Assembly: GCF_024169515.1 (NCBI RefSeq)
Contig: NZ_JAMKCQ010000001.1
Span: forward strand, 2,604,001-2,668,000
Source: Erwinia aphidicola
GTDB lineage: Bacteria > Pseudomonadota > Gammaproteobacteria > Enterobacterales > Enterobacteriaceae
DNA: 64,000 nt
Direction: 5' to 3'
Below the pieces are notes generated by a model, which was not told the DNA's origin, made no database searches, and was given only the letters and a program-made list of their open reading frames with translations. The translations under genes and the position numbers were made by a program. Position 1 is the first letter of the stretch, and every line of letters begins with the position of its first letter. This document shows positions 12,640 through 23,763 of the stretch, piece after piece.

Positions 12640-13155
12640 CTACTTATTACGACTGGTTGAGCTGGTACCCTCTCCGGCCAGTGAGGCCAGTCGTTCTAAT
12701 ATTTTCTTCAGCTTTTCCGGGCTTTGGCTCGCGACACTCCGTAAAATCTCCGCGCTATGCTCACTCAGCTGCCTCAAAGGCGGTTTCTCCGCGTCTTTCG
12801 CTCGAGTGCTGTTTTCTTGCACAGATTCCTGGCCTTTTGCCGCCAGCGATGGATTTATCCTGATGTCGATTGACGTCAATGATGGTAATATTTGCGCACG
12901 TAAAGCTGACAGCAAGCTGGACTGTTCGTAGCGTAAGCGCATCAGCCAGTTAGCATTAGCCGTTTCGATCACCAGAACGCCCTGACGAAAGTTTGCCACG
13001 CGGCACCAGGGATGCAGTTGGGCAGGAAGAATGCCCTGCACTGCGCGGTTCAGTTTGTTCAGAGCAATAGCTCGCTGCTGCACGTTTTGCAGCGCGCTCT
13101 TCTCCTGAGCATGGTCGAAAAAACTCTCAATTGATTGTGGGCGACTATCGCGCAT
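12640..13155 (-). CDS. dciA: DUF721 / DciA-family protein
   Basis: DUF721 family member of 171 residues. The start at 13155 ([13 protein letters not shown]) has GGAG 7 nt upstream. The N-terminal half (residues about 1-95) carries the DUF721 fold with the signature [23 protein letters not shown] and later [19 protein letters not shown]. The C-terminal half is charged and poorly conserved. DciA loads or operates the replicative helicase DnaB in bacteria lacking DnaC/DnaI. Whether it keeps this role here, where DnaC is expected from the taxonomy, cannot be judged from the window. It is convergent with lpxC, and its start lies only 21 nt from the divergent secM start. Confidence 0.85.
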   Translation of the reverse strand: MRDSRPQSIESFFDHAQEKSALQNVQQRAIALNKLNRAVQGILPAQLHPWCRVANFRQGVLVIETANANWLMRLRYEQSSLLSALRAQILPSLTSIDIRINPSLAAKGQESVQENSTRAKDAEKPPLRQLSEHSAEILRSVASQSPEKLKKILERLASLAGEGTSSTSRNK

Positions 13156-13176
13156 AGCAAGCTCCGGCGGAACACA

Positions 13177-13683
13177 GTGATCGGTATTCTTAATCGTTGG
13201 CGACAATTTGGCAGACGTTATTTCTGGCCGCATCTCCTGTTGGGGATGGTCGCGGCGAGTCTTGGCCTGCCGCACGCGTCAGCGCACGATCGCCCTACCT
13301 TAGCAGAAACCTCGTCGCGAAGCCTGAATATTGGCACGGCGGTGCGTTTTGAGAGCCTGGCGCTGCTGGAGAGTGCGCGTCGCCCTTCATTCAGCGTAGA
13401 TTACTGGCATCAGCACGCGATCCGCACGGTTATCCGCCACCTGTCATTTACGCTTACGCCATCGGTTTCCCCGGTGGCGGAAGAGACCCAGCCGCTTGAA
13501 GCCCATAAGCTGGCGCTGCTCGACACCCTTAACGCGCTGCTGACCCATGAAGCGAAACCGCCGGTCATCATTCGCACGACGGCCCAACGTCAGGTTGAAG
13601 CCGTTCCCCGCCATCAAACCGGCCTGTGGCTGGCACAGGTTCACGGCATTCGCGCCGGACCGCTATCTGCACTTAATTCATAA
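13177..13683 (+). CDS. secM: SecM, secretion monitor with translation-arrest motif
   Basis: Short secreted regulator whose own translation stalls when Sec export is slow, exposing the secA ribosome site. I chose GTG 13177 ([12 protein letters not shown]), matching the family N terminus, over an upstream in-frame codon. The long signal region is [24 protein letters not shown]. The central segment ([18 protein letters not shown]) matches E. coli SecM. The arrest element near the C terminus reads [12 protein letters not shown]: Trp, Gly-Ile-Arg-Ala-Gly-Pro are kept, but the Ile after Trp is Leu and the Phe five residues before Trp is His. secA begins 69 nt downstream. Confidence 0.95.
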   Translation: MIGILNRWRQFGRRYFWPHLLLGMVAASLGLPHASAHDRPTLAETSSRSLNIGTAVRFESLALLESARRPSFSVDYWHQHAIRTVIRHLSFTLTPSVSPVAEETQPLEAHKLALLDTLNALLTHEAKPPVIIRTTAQRQVEAVPRHQTGLWLAQVHGIRAGPLSALNS

Positions 13684-13752
13684 CAACCAATCTGTTTAAA
13701 ATTAAACGTTAAGTGTCCATCGTAAACGCGGTGGCTGAGAGAATTATTTACT

Positions 13753-16458
<2,706 letters not shown>

Positions 16459-16527
16459 CCCAGCAGCACGGTAACATCGAGAGGCGGCGATGCCGACCTG
16501 ATGTCAGCCAGTGAAGCGAATAAAATT

Positions 16528-16559
16528 GCCGCAGCGGATAACGCTGCGGCTTTTTTTTT
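16528..16559 (+). terminator. Intrinsic terminator of secM-secA
   Basis: A perfect 9-bp stem GCCGCAGCG / CGCTGCGGC with a 5-nt loop is followed by nine T residues, 70 nt after the secA stop. It is a textbook rho-independent terminator on +. Confidence 0.92.
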
Positions 16560-16622
16560 GCCGCGACTGAGGCAGGGCTCCGCCCCCTCTGCCCCCGCGC
16601 TATTGCGGCGGCAGGAAGAAAT

Positions 16623-16657
16623 AAAAAAACGCCCCCGGCCATTCAGGCCGGGGGCGT
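16623..16657 (-). terminator. Intrinsic terminator of the LPMO gene
   Basis: Read on the minus strand, a 12-bp GC-rich stem (ACGCCCCCGGCC / GGCCGGGGGCGT, 5-nt loop) is followed by a run of seven T. It lies 43 nt after the stop of the minus-strand LPMO gene. Confidence 0.9.
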
Positions 16658-16699
16658 CAGGGTATTAAAGACCTGCTTTCCGCTACATGGATTCAGGTA

Positions 16700-18148
16700 T
16701 TAGTGCTTATGAGACTTAGCCGCAGTGCCCACTTCGCTCCACGCATCTTTCCAGTAGCCGCCTACGCCCGGCTCGTAGTGGTTAGCGCTGGCAGCGTAGA
16801 TGGTGCACCAGCCGCTGGTCTGGCCTTTATTACACTCATACACTTTGCCATCTTTTGGCTGCAGAACTTTGGTGCCGCCTACGTACTGCTTGATGTTTTC
16901 CGGGTAGGTGAACTGATAATCACCGCCGCCAGCCGCTTCGCTCAGGGTCAGATCGAAGCTCTGCTGCAGCATCTGCTGATCGCGGGTGATACCCACTACG
17001 GTCAGGGTGTAGTTGCCTGGCTTCAGGTTCTTATTTTGCAGCGCCACGTTAACGCTACCGTCTTTCACCGTTTCGCTGCCAAAGCCGAGCAGGGTGTTAT
17101 GTTTATCGAACAGCTTGGCGTTAATCACCATCTCACCGGTTACGGTAGCGGTCAGCTCAATAGGTGCGTGGCCATCGGTAATGGTGTACTGATTTTTTAC
17201 CCCGCCGATCTCCATCACCGGTTTAACTTCTTCGTGCGTGTCCAGCTCAATTTCCACGCGCGTCAGGCCGCTGCCATCGCGGGTATAAATGGTATTCATC
17301 CCCTCAACCGGGTTAACTTCGCCCTGGTTATTTTTCTGGCCGGCGCGCAGGTCAGGCTGTTGCGCATTGATACGTGCAGCCAGTGCTTTTGACCAGATGT
17401 TGATATCGCCTTCGGCGTCGCTGTTAATGGTGAGGGTGGTGCTCAGCTCAGGGCGCTCATCAGGACCAAATACGCGGGTTTTCACGCTGTCGCCCGCTTT
17501 CAGCGCCACTTTTGGCGAGATGGTACCGATGGTTTTTTTCCACTCGGAAGGGACGGTATCTTCAAACTCGACGTCGATCATCTTATAGAAGGTGTTCGCG
17601 GTGTTAGATACTTCCCAGTTAGCGTAAATCACGTGGTAACCGCTGCGCTCCGGGATAGTACAGCTGTGGGTGATATCGTTCGGCGGAACAATCTCTTTAC
17701 CGTCATGCACGCAGAATGGCGTTAATTCAAACGAGTCGCGCGTCAGGACTTTATTTGGGTTCCAGCCTGGCTTGGTGATGAAGTATTTCCAGTTTTGCGT
17801 GGCATGTACCGCGGTAAAGTGCCATGAGAAGTTATGTTCACCGGCCTGAATCTTATTTTTTGCCCAGCGTTCGCTGGTCTGCTCATTCAGCCTTGCAGCC
17901 AAACTCTCGCTATTGTCGTTATTACCGCTAGCCAGTTTGCCATCCGGCGGGGTGCCCGCACCCGGGAAGCCTTTGTGAGACTCACCCACGCTCTGCGGCT
18001 CGTAGGCGGCATTGCCGCAGTCGGTGTTCACCCCTTTCTGGCACAGCAGGTCGCGTGAAGGCGGCTCGGTGACATAACCGTGGGCCAAAGCGCCACCGCT
18101 GACTAACAGTGAAGATAATGCCAGGGCGACTTTGTTCAGTTTCATCAT
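16700..18148 (-). CDS. GbpA-like AA10 lytic polysaccharide monooxygenase
   Basis: Secreted copper enzyme that oxidatively cleaves chitin-type (possibly cellulose) polysaccharides. The 482-residue protein has a signal peptide ending ALA followed by His-Gly-Tyr-Val, so the mature N-terminal His can form the copper histidine brace with the second His in WHFTAVHATQNW. Domain order: AA10 catalytic domain (about 23-210), two GbpA-type middle domains, and a C-terminal carbohydrate-binding module rich in Trp/Tyr/Cys (YECNKGQTSGWCTIYAA and GGYWKDAWSE). GbpA of Vibrio cholerae is exported by type II secretion; this gene lies beside a complete gsp set, so it is the likely cargo (inference). It has its own terminator. 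Confidence 0.92.
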   Translation of the reverse strand: MMKLNKVALALSSLLVSGGALAHGYVTEPPSRDLLCQKGVNTDCGNAAYEPQSVGESHKGFPGAGTPPDGKLASGNNDNSESLAARLNEQTSERWAKNKIQAGEHNFSWHFTAVHATQNWKYFITKPGWNPNKVLTRDSFELTPFCVHDGKEIVPPNDITHSCTIPERSGYHVIYANWEVSNTANTFYKMIDVEFEDTVPSEWKKTIGTISPKVALKAGDSVKTRVFGPDERPELSTTLTINSDAEGDINIWSKALAARINAQQPDLRAGQKNNQGEVNPVEGMNTIYTRDGSGLTRVEIELDTHEEVKPVMEIGGVKNQYTITDGHAPIELTATVTGEMVINAKLFDKHNTLLGFGSETVKDGSVNVALQNKNLKPGNYTLTVVGITRDQQMLQQSFDLTLSEAAGGGDYQFTYPENIKQYVGGTKVLQPKDGKVYECNKGQTSGWCTIYAASANHYEPGVGGYWKDAWSEVGTAAKSHKH

Positions 18149-18368
18149 TTTCTATTCCATAATTCCAGATATAAAGTGGATACCTGCCACAGGTCAGGTG
18201 CTCGTAGCCTAGGGAAAAAATGCAGGTGGGGTTACTTATTGAAACTTAAACAGCGTTAACGCCGCTGGCGGGGAATGGCTCAGGGCTGAAAACGGCTTAA
18301 ATGACCTTAGCAAAACGGAGAGGTGAAACAGGGGATGTATAATTTCCCCTCTTTATGTCTCCCAAAAG
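18149..18368. other. Divergent intergenic region, LPMO / gspS
   Basis: 220 nt between divergent starts must hold promoters for both genes. A GGAATAG ribosome site precedes the LPMO ATG on the minus strand. I see no clear operator or strong sigma-70 pair. Confidence 0.5.
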
Positions 18369-18779
18369 ATGACCTTAATGATGAAGATAGTGTTTCCCGC
18401 TCTGCTGCTCAGCACGCTGGCGCTCAGCGCCTGCCAGCATCACCAGCCTGCGGCAGCCGTGCCGGTTGCCAGCCAGCTCTCTCAGCTCTCTGCCGTTGTG
18501 GCTTCCGCCAGCTGGCTGCGCCAAAACTGCAACCGTAGCGATATTGCGGCGGACGATCGCCTGGCCGCCAGCGCACTCTTGCTGGCCGCAGAGCGGGGAT
18601 GGGCGACGCCGCCAGACTTTCGTCAGCAGCTGGCGGCGCAGGTTGCCAGCCGCATGAGCGCGCTGGATGCGGATGCTCCCACGCTGGCCGACAAATGTGC
18701 GGCGCTGAACCAGTCCAGCGCGCCCTTTATTCACTTTACTCAGAAAAAAGAGTCAGCGGTTGCCGCTCAGCCACAGTAA
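18369..18779 (+). CDS. gspS: GspS/PulS/OutS-type pilotin lipoprotein of the T2SS
   Basis: Small outer-membrane lipoprotein that escorts and protects the GspD secretin. The 136 residues begin with a signal peptide and lipobox (LALSAC, Cys about residue 17). The mature part matches the PulS/OutS pattern: LAS-like helix SASWLRQNCNRSDIAADDRLAASALLLAAERGW, a conserved Cys in DKCAALNQ, and SSAPFIHFTQ at the C terminus. It is convergent with and overlaps gspO by 27 nt, so it is outside the main operon but clearly part of the locus. In-frame ATGs at 18378 and 18381 are alternative starts. Confidence 0.87.
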   Translation: MTLMMKIVFPALLLSTLALSACQHHQPAAAVPVASQLSQLSAVVASASWLRQNCNRSDIAADDRLAASALLLAAERGWATPPDFRQQLAAQVASRMSALDADAPTLADKCAALNQSSAPFIHFTQKKESAVAAQPQ

Positions 18780-19529
18780 CCAGCCGGCAACGGCCAGAAA
18801 AGGGCCAAAGGGCAAAGCGGCGCTGAGGGGGCGCTGCCACAGCAGGCGCGCCATCAGCGCCCAGCCAATCCCGCCAATCGAAGCCAGCAGCAGCAGCTGG
18901 GGCAACGGTTGCCATCCCAGCCACGCACCCAGCGCCGCCAGCAGCTTGGCATCCCCCAAACCCAACGCCTCTTTCCCGCGCAGCCAGTACCAGCCATGTG
19001 CCAGCAGCGCCAGCACGCCATAGCCCGTAATGGCCCCGGCAACGCTGGCATGGAGCGTAACGGCGGGCAGCCACGCCAGCAGGTTAGCCAGCAGACCAAG
19101 CCACAGCAATCCCAGCGTCAGCAGATCGGGCAGTAGCTGATGTTCGGCATCAATTACCATTAGCGGCAGCAGCAGCCAGCTCAGCAGCAGCGCCGCCAGC
19201 AGCAGCGGGCCACAGGGGAAGATGGCGCTGACCGCCAGCGTCAGTAGCAGGGTGACCCCCTCCATCAGCGGATAGCGCACGGCAATCCGCTGCCGGCAAT
19301 GACGGCAGCGGCCCTGTAACCGCAACCAGCTGATGAGCGGAATATTGTCGCGCCACTTCAGCGGCGTTTGACACTGTGGGCAGTGTGAAGCGGGTAGCCA
19401 CAGGCTGAAACCTGCGGGCGCCTGCGCGGTGATCATCAGCGGCAGTCGCCAGCAGACGACATTCAGCAGGCTACCTACCGTCAGACCCAGCGCGGCCAGC
19501 AGCAGCCAGTAAGCGGCATCAGCGAACAT
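18753..19529 (-). CDS. gspO: GspO, type II secretion prepilin peptidase
   Basis: Inner-membrane aspartyl protease and N-methylase that processes pseudopilins. The 258 residues include the N-terminal cytoplasmic zinc-type four-Cys domain (CPQCQTPLKW and CRHCRQRI) and about seven transmembrane segments. Catalytic Asp motifs are visible in MVIDAEHQLLPDLLTL and in LGLGDAKLLAALGAWLGW. It is the last gene of the gsp operon and overlaps gspM by 11 nt. It could also process the pilin PpdD and the pseudopilins encoded elsewhere in the window, as PilD-type enzymes are shared. Confidence 0.95.
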   Translation of the reverse strand: MFADAAYWLLLAALGLTVGSLLNVVCWRLPLMITAQAPAGFSLWLPASHCPQCQTPLKWRDNIPLISWLRLQGRCRHCRQRIAVRYPLMEGVTLLLTLAVSAIFPCGPLLLAALLLSWLLLPLMVIDAEHQLLPDLLTLGLLWLGLLANLLAWLPAVTLHASVAGAITGYGVLALLAHGWYWLRGKEALGLGDAKLLAALGAWLGWQPLPQLLLLASIGGIGWALMARLLWQRPLSAALPFGPFLAVAGWLLWLSGNR

Positions 19530-19959
19530 CGTTCAGCTCCAGCAGCGTCAGGCGCAGCCGTGTTTCCTGCCGTTCCAGCCGCAGGCGGGTAGCCTGCAGG
19601 CGCTGCTGCTGCTCCAGCGATATCAACACATTGATCAGCGGCTTAAACTCCACGGAATCGGCACTGGCAATCAGTCCGCCATTTGCCGCCGGCTGCAGCG
19701 ACAGGCCGGTGAGCTGATTAAGGGTGGCAATGTCGGGCCGCGCGGGTAATACCGCCTGCATACGCGCCTCAAGCTGCTGCATCTGCTGCCATGCCCGCTG
19801 CTGCTGTTGCAGGCGTGCTGCCGCCTGCTGCTGCCACGCAACGGCACCCTGCCGGGCGCTGTAAAGCAGGGTAACGCAGGCCACGACCAGGCACAGCAGC
19901 AGCAGAGCCTGCTCGCGCGGCTGTCGAGACTGCCAGAAATGGTGTACGCGTTGCTTCAT
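19519..19959 (-). CDS. gspM: GspM, T2SS inner-membrane platform protein
   Basis: Bitopic inner-membrane protein that partners GspL. The 146 residues show one transmembrane segment near residues 17-33 (QALLLLCLVVACVTLLY), a Gln/Ala-rich coiled-coil stretch (about 36-70), and a ferredoxin-like periplasmic domain. The sequence is divergent; assignment rests on size, topology and position between gspL and gspO. It overlaps both neighbours by a few nucleotides. Confidence 0.9.
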   Translation of the reverse strand: MKQRVHHFWQSRQPREQALLLLCLVVACVTLLYSARQGAVAWQQQAAARLQQQQRAWQQMQQLEARMQAVLPARPDIATLNQLTGLSLQPAANGGLIASADSVEFKPLINVLISLEQQQRLQATRLRLERQETRLRLTLLELNDVR

Positions 19960-21023
19960 GGTTTCCTTCCTATAATCAGCTCATTACGTTCCTGCAGATT
20001 GACAGTGATGCCCGCGGGTGCAGCCTGCAGGGCTGTCGCTGCCAGCGGTGTGGCGAAGTGTAAGTGCAACTGCTGGCGTGCTGCATCCCATTCCAGCCGC
20101 TGCAGGGCAGTTGTATCCAGATTTGCGAGCAGTGCCTGAGATGCCGTCATCAGCGACAACAGCCCTGAGGTGGAAGGGGCGGTTTCCAGCCGCTGCAGCT
20201 GGTGGCGAAATGCTGCGCCCGCATCGGTCGGCGACTGTCCGTTAAAATAGTGCTGGTAACGCTGCAGCGCCTGCTGGTTTATCTGCCCGGCGGCGCGGTT
20301 TAACTGCCAGCCCTGCCACAGCGGTACGGCAGGCAGGGCCGCAAGCGAAAGCAGCAGCGCGGCAGCCAGGCAGTGCAGGCTTTTACCCCAGCGGATGGCC
20401 GGAGAAAATGCGCCATGCAGTAGAGAGAAGCAGGGTGGTTTAGCGGGCAGCGCTGGCCACGCCACCTGGGGTAAACCCGCCAGCGTAGGGTCAAGCGTCT
20501 GCAAATGCGCAACATCGCCAGAGGGCAGGCTGACGCCAGCAAAGGGCGCATGATGTGCCAGCCACTGTTCGCCAGCCTGGCTGGCATGCCCCTGTGGCAG
20601 GCACATGACGTCCGGCAGCGCGTAACTTACCCTGAGGCCACTTTGTGCGATGTGCGCCAGCGTGGTACGTAACCACTCTGCGTCAATGGCCACCAGATGC
20701 TGCTGCCCGGCCTCTTTTGCCAGCACGGTGATATGCAAGGCTTCGATATCGCCCAGCGCAAACCCCTCCAGCTGCCAGCGCAGGGCCTGCGGCGAGATCC
20801 TGCCGCCGCCGCCGCTGGCGGTATAAAACAGACAGCGTTCCGAGGGGACCGCAAGCCACACCTGGTCGCCCTCAAGCGCCGGGCAAGGGGCATCCTCCAC
20901 GCCCGTGCTGCATTCGCCAGAGGCGGAGCGATAGTGCCAGTGCCGCTGGTTTCGCCCGGCACCGCTGAAATAAAGACAAAGTAATCCGCTTTGCCTGCGT
21001 GCAAATGTGATCATGTCGTTCAC
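19956..21023 (-). CDS. gspL: GspL, T2SS assembly platform protein
   Basis: Links the cytoplasmic ATPase GspE to the inner-membrane platform. The 355 residues hold an N-terminal cytoplasmic actin-like domain (about 1-230), one transmembrane helix around SLHCLAAALLLSLAALPAVPLW, and a C-terminal periplasmic ferredoxin-like domain. It starts with a 4-nt overlap with gspK and ends overlapping gspM by 4 nt. GspL and GspM are expected to form a heteromeric complex. Confidence 0.92.
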   Translation of the reverse strand: MNDMITFARRQSGLLCLYFSGAGRNQRHWHYRSASGECSTGVEDAPCPALEGDQVWLAVPSERCLFYTASGGGGRISPQALRWQLEGFALGDIEALHITVLAKEAGQQHLVAIDAEWLRTTLAHIAQSGLRVSYALPDVMCLPQGHASQAGEQWLAHHAPFAGVSLPSGDVAHLQTLDPTLAGLPQVAWPALPAKPPCFSLLHGAFSPAIRWGKSLHCLAAALLLSLAALPAVPLWQGWQLNRAAGQINQQALQRYQHYFNGQSPTDAGAAFRHQLQRLETAPSTSGLLSLMTASQALLANLDTTALQRLEWDAARQQLHLHFATPLAATALQAAPAGITVNLQERNELIIGRKP

Positions 21024-21913
21024 TCACTTAATCCATAAAGCCGGGCAGTGACCCGATAGCTTTCATCCTGCTGTTCAACCCGGCTACGTAATGCACTAAA
21101 AATTGTCGGATGATCGCCCCAAATCAGCAGTTCAAAGTAGCGGCTCTCGGTTACCACCACGCTTTGCAGGGTGGCGATAGCAGGTTCGAGCGTCCGGCTG
21201 CTTATCCCGCTAACCAGAGCATGAATGTCTTTCCACCCCTCAGGTGGACGGGCATCAAGCAGCGATTGCAGCTGCGTGGAGGAGAGCTGCCCGGCAAACA
21301 GCGCGCTGAATAACGGCATCTGGCGTGCAGTCAGGCCATTCACGTTGATGTTGAGGCGGGTTTCCGGCGTCACGCACAGCAGCGGCTGCAGTTTTTGCCA
21401 TAGGGTGGGGGTGACCGCAGGCAGCGTTCTCAGCTGGCTGACTTCATCAAACAGCCGCCATTTGTTGACCTGCGGGTCGGGTTTAACCGAGGCAATAAGC
21501 TGCTGCATCAGGCGGTCGGCTTCTTCTTTCTTCAGGCCAAGCTGGCCCAGCATGCGCAGAAAAAGCTGGCGCGCGAGGGAGGGTAAAGCAGGCTGCTGGT
21601 CTTCCGCCACCCTCTGCATCAGCAGCGCATTCAAATTGAAACAGGCCTGACGATCGCGCAGCCTGAAGTGCAGCAGCTGTTCACCAAACTGCTGCTGGCG
21701 CACCGCATTAAACGGCTGCTGCAGCGGCTGAGTGGTGAGAAACCACTGCTCTGCACCCAGCAGGTCCCATTTCGCCTGCAGCATAGCCTGCCGGTTGCCC
21801 GCCTGGGCCACAGCCAGGTTGCCATACTGATTGCTGGTGGTTGCCAGCAGCGTCATCATGGCGATCATTAGCAGAACCACCAGCAGCGCCATTCCGCGCT
21901 GTTGCCGCTGCAT
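21020..21913 (-). CDS. gspK: GspK, minor pseudopilin (tip)
   Basis: Large minor pseudopilin at the tip of the T2SS pseudopilus. The 297 residues start with a short leader and Gly-Met-Ala-Leu-Leu in place of the usual GF(T/S)LxE; the Glu at mature position 5 is absent, as is typical for GspK. A hydrophobic helix follows (VVLLMIAMMTLLAT), and then the large alpha domain. It sits between gspJ and gspL with overlapping ends. Confidence 0.94.
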   Translation of the reverse strand: MQRQQRGMALLVVLLMIAMMTLLATTSNQYGNLAVAQAGNRQAMLQAKWDLLGAEQWFLTTQPLQQPFNAVRQQQFGEQLLHFRLRDRQACFNLNALLMQRVAEDQQPALPSLARQLFLRMLGQLGLKKEEADRLMQQLIASVKPDPQVNKWRLFDEVSQLRTLPAVTPTLWQKLQPLLCVTPETRLNINVNGLTARQMPLFSALFAGQLSSTQLQSLLDARPPEGWKDIHALVSGISSRTLEPAIATLQSVVVTESRYFELLIWGDHPTIFSALRSRVEQQDESYRVTARLYGLSE

Positions 21914-22476
21914 TATTGCCCGCCGCTCAGCAGAATGATGGTGGAAAGCAGGCCGTAATCCGGGGTGTGCAGCGTGACCTCTATCGCCTCGGGCAGGTTA
22001 AACGCTGCGGGCCAGCCAGCCTGCCAGCTCCCCGCCGACCAGAAGCGTAGCTGCACCCGATCGATCCTCTGAAAGCGGGCTGTGATCTCATTCGACTCAA
22101 GATTTTCACGCAGCAGGCCGCTATCAGCCAGCCGCCAGCGCACCCTCTGTAATGAGGATCGTGGTGCGATGCTGACGGGAAGGGTACTGTTACGCCGGGT
22201 AAACTGCAGCAGCGCAGCCGGCGTATTACTGATAAATGCCGGGTGCGCGTGAGAGCGCTTTTCATCCTGTGACGGGATCATTGCCTGTGAGAGATCGCGA
22301 TCGAGCAGTGCAAACAGGCGGCCAATCTCTTCCCGCCTGGTGACGTTCTGGCGGATCTGTTCGTCGCTGCGCATAACCGCCTGCAGGATCTGATAGCCCG
22401 TCAGGCTGAGAACGGCAAAAATTGCCAGCGCCAGCATCATTTCAATCAGGGTAAACCCTTGCTGACTGCGCATCAT
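21913..22476 (-). CDS. gspJ: GspJ, minor pseudopilin
   Basis: Prepilin-like protein of 187 residues with leader MMRSQQG cleaved before FTLIEMMLALAIF. A globular beta-rich domain follows. It is expected to form the tip complex with GspI and GspK. Start and stop overlap neighbouring genes by 1-4 nt, indicating a single transcript. Confidence 0.94.
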   Translation of the reverse strand: MMRSQQGFTLIEMMLALAIFAVLSLTGYQILQAVMRSDEQIRQNVTRREEIGRLFALLDRDLSQAMIPSQDEKRSHAHPAFISNTPAALLQFTRRNSTLPVSIAPRSSLQRVRWRLADSGLLRENLESNEITARFQRIDRVQLRFWSAGSWQAGWPAAFNLPEAIEVTLHTPDYGLLSTIILLSGGQ

Positions 22477-22835
22477 GATTTGCCCTGCCAGCCGTGCAGC
22501 GTAGCCAGTGCGGCCTGCTGAGAAGGGTCGAGACGCACCTCAATTTCCAGCGCCCTGATTTGCGCATGACGGGTGCTGACGCCGCGCCAGCGCCAGTACC
22601 AGCGCCGCTGCGCCATCGACGTGTTGCCATACTGCCGGCTTTGCGGCGGCCAGACCTGCTGCAGCTGTAGCTGTGCGAGTTGATTATCCGCCACCAGATA
22701 AGCGAACTGTTTCTCCTCCAGCCGCGACAGATTACGTACCTGCTCACCGCTGGTTTTCATCAGTGCCAGACCGGCAATCGCCAGCAGCGCCAGCGCGACC
22801 ATCACCTCCAGCAGCGTCATCCCCCGTTGCTTCAT
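22473..22835 (-). CDS. gspI: GspI, minor pseudopilin
   Basis: Short pseudopilin of 120 residues, leader MKQRG then MTLLEVMVALALLAIAG. GspI nucleates assembly of the tip complex in known systems. It overlaps gspJ and gspH by 4 nt at each end. Confidence 0.95.
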   Translation of the reverse strand: MKQRGMTLLEVMVALALLAIAGLALMKTSGEQVRNLSRLEEKQFAYLVADNQLAQLQLQQVWPPQSRQYGNTSMAQRRWYWRWRGVSTRHAQIRALEIEVRLDPSQQAALATLHGWQGKS

Positions 22836-23317
22836 GGTGACTCCGATAACACAGCCTCACCGCTGCGCGCGGTGATGCGGGTGGCGCGCAGCCCAGGGCT
22901 GCTAATCCGCAAAGTAAAAGCGGGTTGACTGCCGTCCGCCAGAAACAGCAGTGATGCTGGCAGTGCCACCATTTTGCCCTCCACGATTAAACTCAGCTGC
23001 CCGGGCTCAGGCAGGTCGAGCTGCCCCAGGCGCGTGCCAAGTGGCTGCCAGTGGTGTCCAGGAAACGGCGTTTCGCCCTCAGAGTGGCCAGCCGCCAGGC
23101 GGAAAAGCGTGGCCTGCTGCTGGCTCACCTGAAGCCGTATCACGCCACCATCGAGCTGCGGCTGGCCGATCGCCTGGCGAATCATCACCAGCAGTTTCTC
23201 CGCCTGGGGTCTGGTGCTGGCCGCAGGCAGGGTGGCGATAGTTCCCAGGGCAATGATGCTTAACAGCAGCAGCACCATCATCATTTCCAGCAGCGTAAAT
23301 CCGTTCTGGCGCGGCAT
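22832..23317 (-). CDS. gspH: GspH, minor pseudopilin
   Basis: Minor pseudopilin of 161 residues, leader MPRQNG then FTLLEMMMVLLLLSI, followed by a divergent beta domain. It lies directly between gspG (1-nt overlap) and gspI (4-nt overlap). Confidence 0.93.
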   Translation of the reverse strand: MPRQNGFTLLEMMMVLLLLSIIALGTIATLPAASTRPQAEKLLVMIRQAIGQPQLDGGVIRLQVSQQQATLFRLAAGHSEGETPFPGHHWQPLGTRLGQLDLPEPGQLSLIVEGKMVALPASLLFLADGSQPAFTLRISSPGLRATRITARSGEAVLSESP

Positions 23318-23757
23318 CAGTCGCTTTCGGTCTGCCAGTTAGTTATATCGTCCTCAGTGCCGGCGATACCATCCGCCCCCGCAGAGAAAATATCCACGCT
23401 GCTCTGTTTCCCGGGGCTGACCAACTGATAATCATTTCCCCACGGGTCCTGCGGCAGGCGGCGAATATAGCCATCGCTGCGGTAATTATGCGGTACGGGC
23501 GGCAGGGCCGGTTTACTCACCAGCGCTTTCAGCCCCTGCTCGCTGCTGGGATAGCGGCTGTTGTCCAGCCGGTACATATCCAGCGCATTTTCCAGCGTCA
23601 CGATATCGCTGATGGCTTTCTGACGATCGGCACGATCTTTATTGCCCATCAGACTGGGGATCACCAGGCTGGCAAGAATGCCGAGTATCACGATCACCAC
23701 CATCATTTCGAGCAGGGTGAAGCCCCGCTGCCTCTGTTGATTAACGCCTTGTTCCAT
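23317..23757 (-). CDS. gspG: GspG, major pseudopilin
   Basis: Main subunit of the pseudopilus. The 146 residues have an 11-12-residue leader, cleavage before FTLLEMMVVIVILGILASL, and the typical GspG C-terminal half with DPWGNDYQLVSPG and the calcium-binding loop SAGADGIAGTEDDI. It is the best conserved gene of the operon and confirms T2SS rather than type IV pilus identity. Confidence 0.98.
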   Translation of the reverse strand: MEQGVNQQRQRGFTLLEMMVVIVILGILASLVIPSLMGNKDRADRQKAISDIVTLENALDMYRLDNSRYPSSEQGLKALVSKPALPPVPHNYRSDGYIRRLPQDPWGNDYQLVSPGKQSSVDIFSAGADGIAGTEDDITNWQTESD

Positions 23758-23763
23758 AATGAT

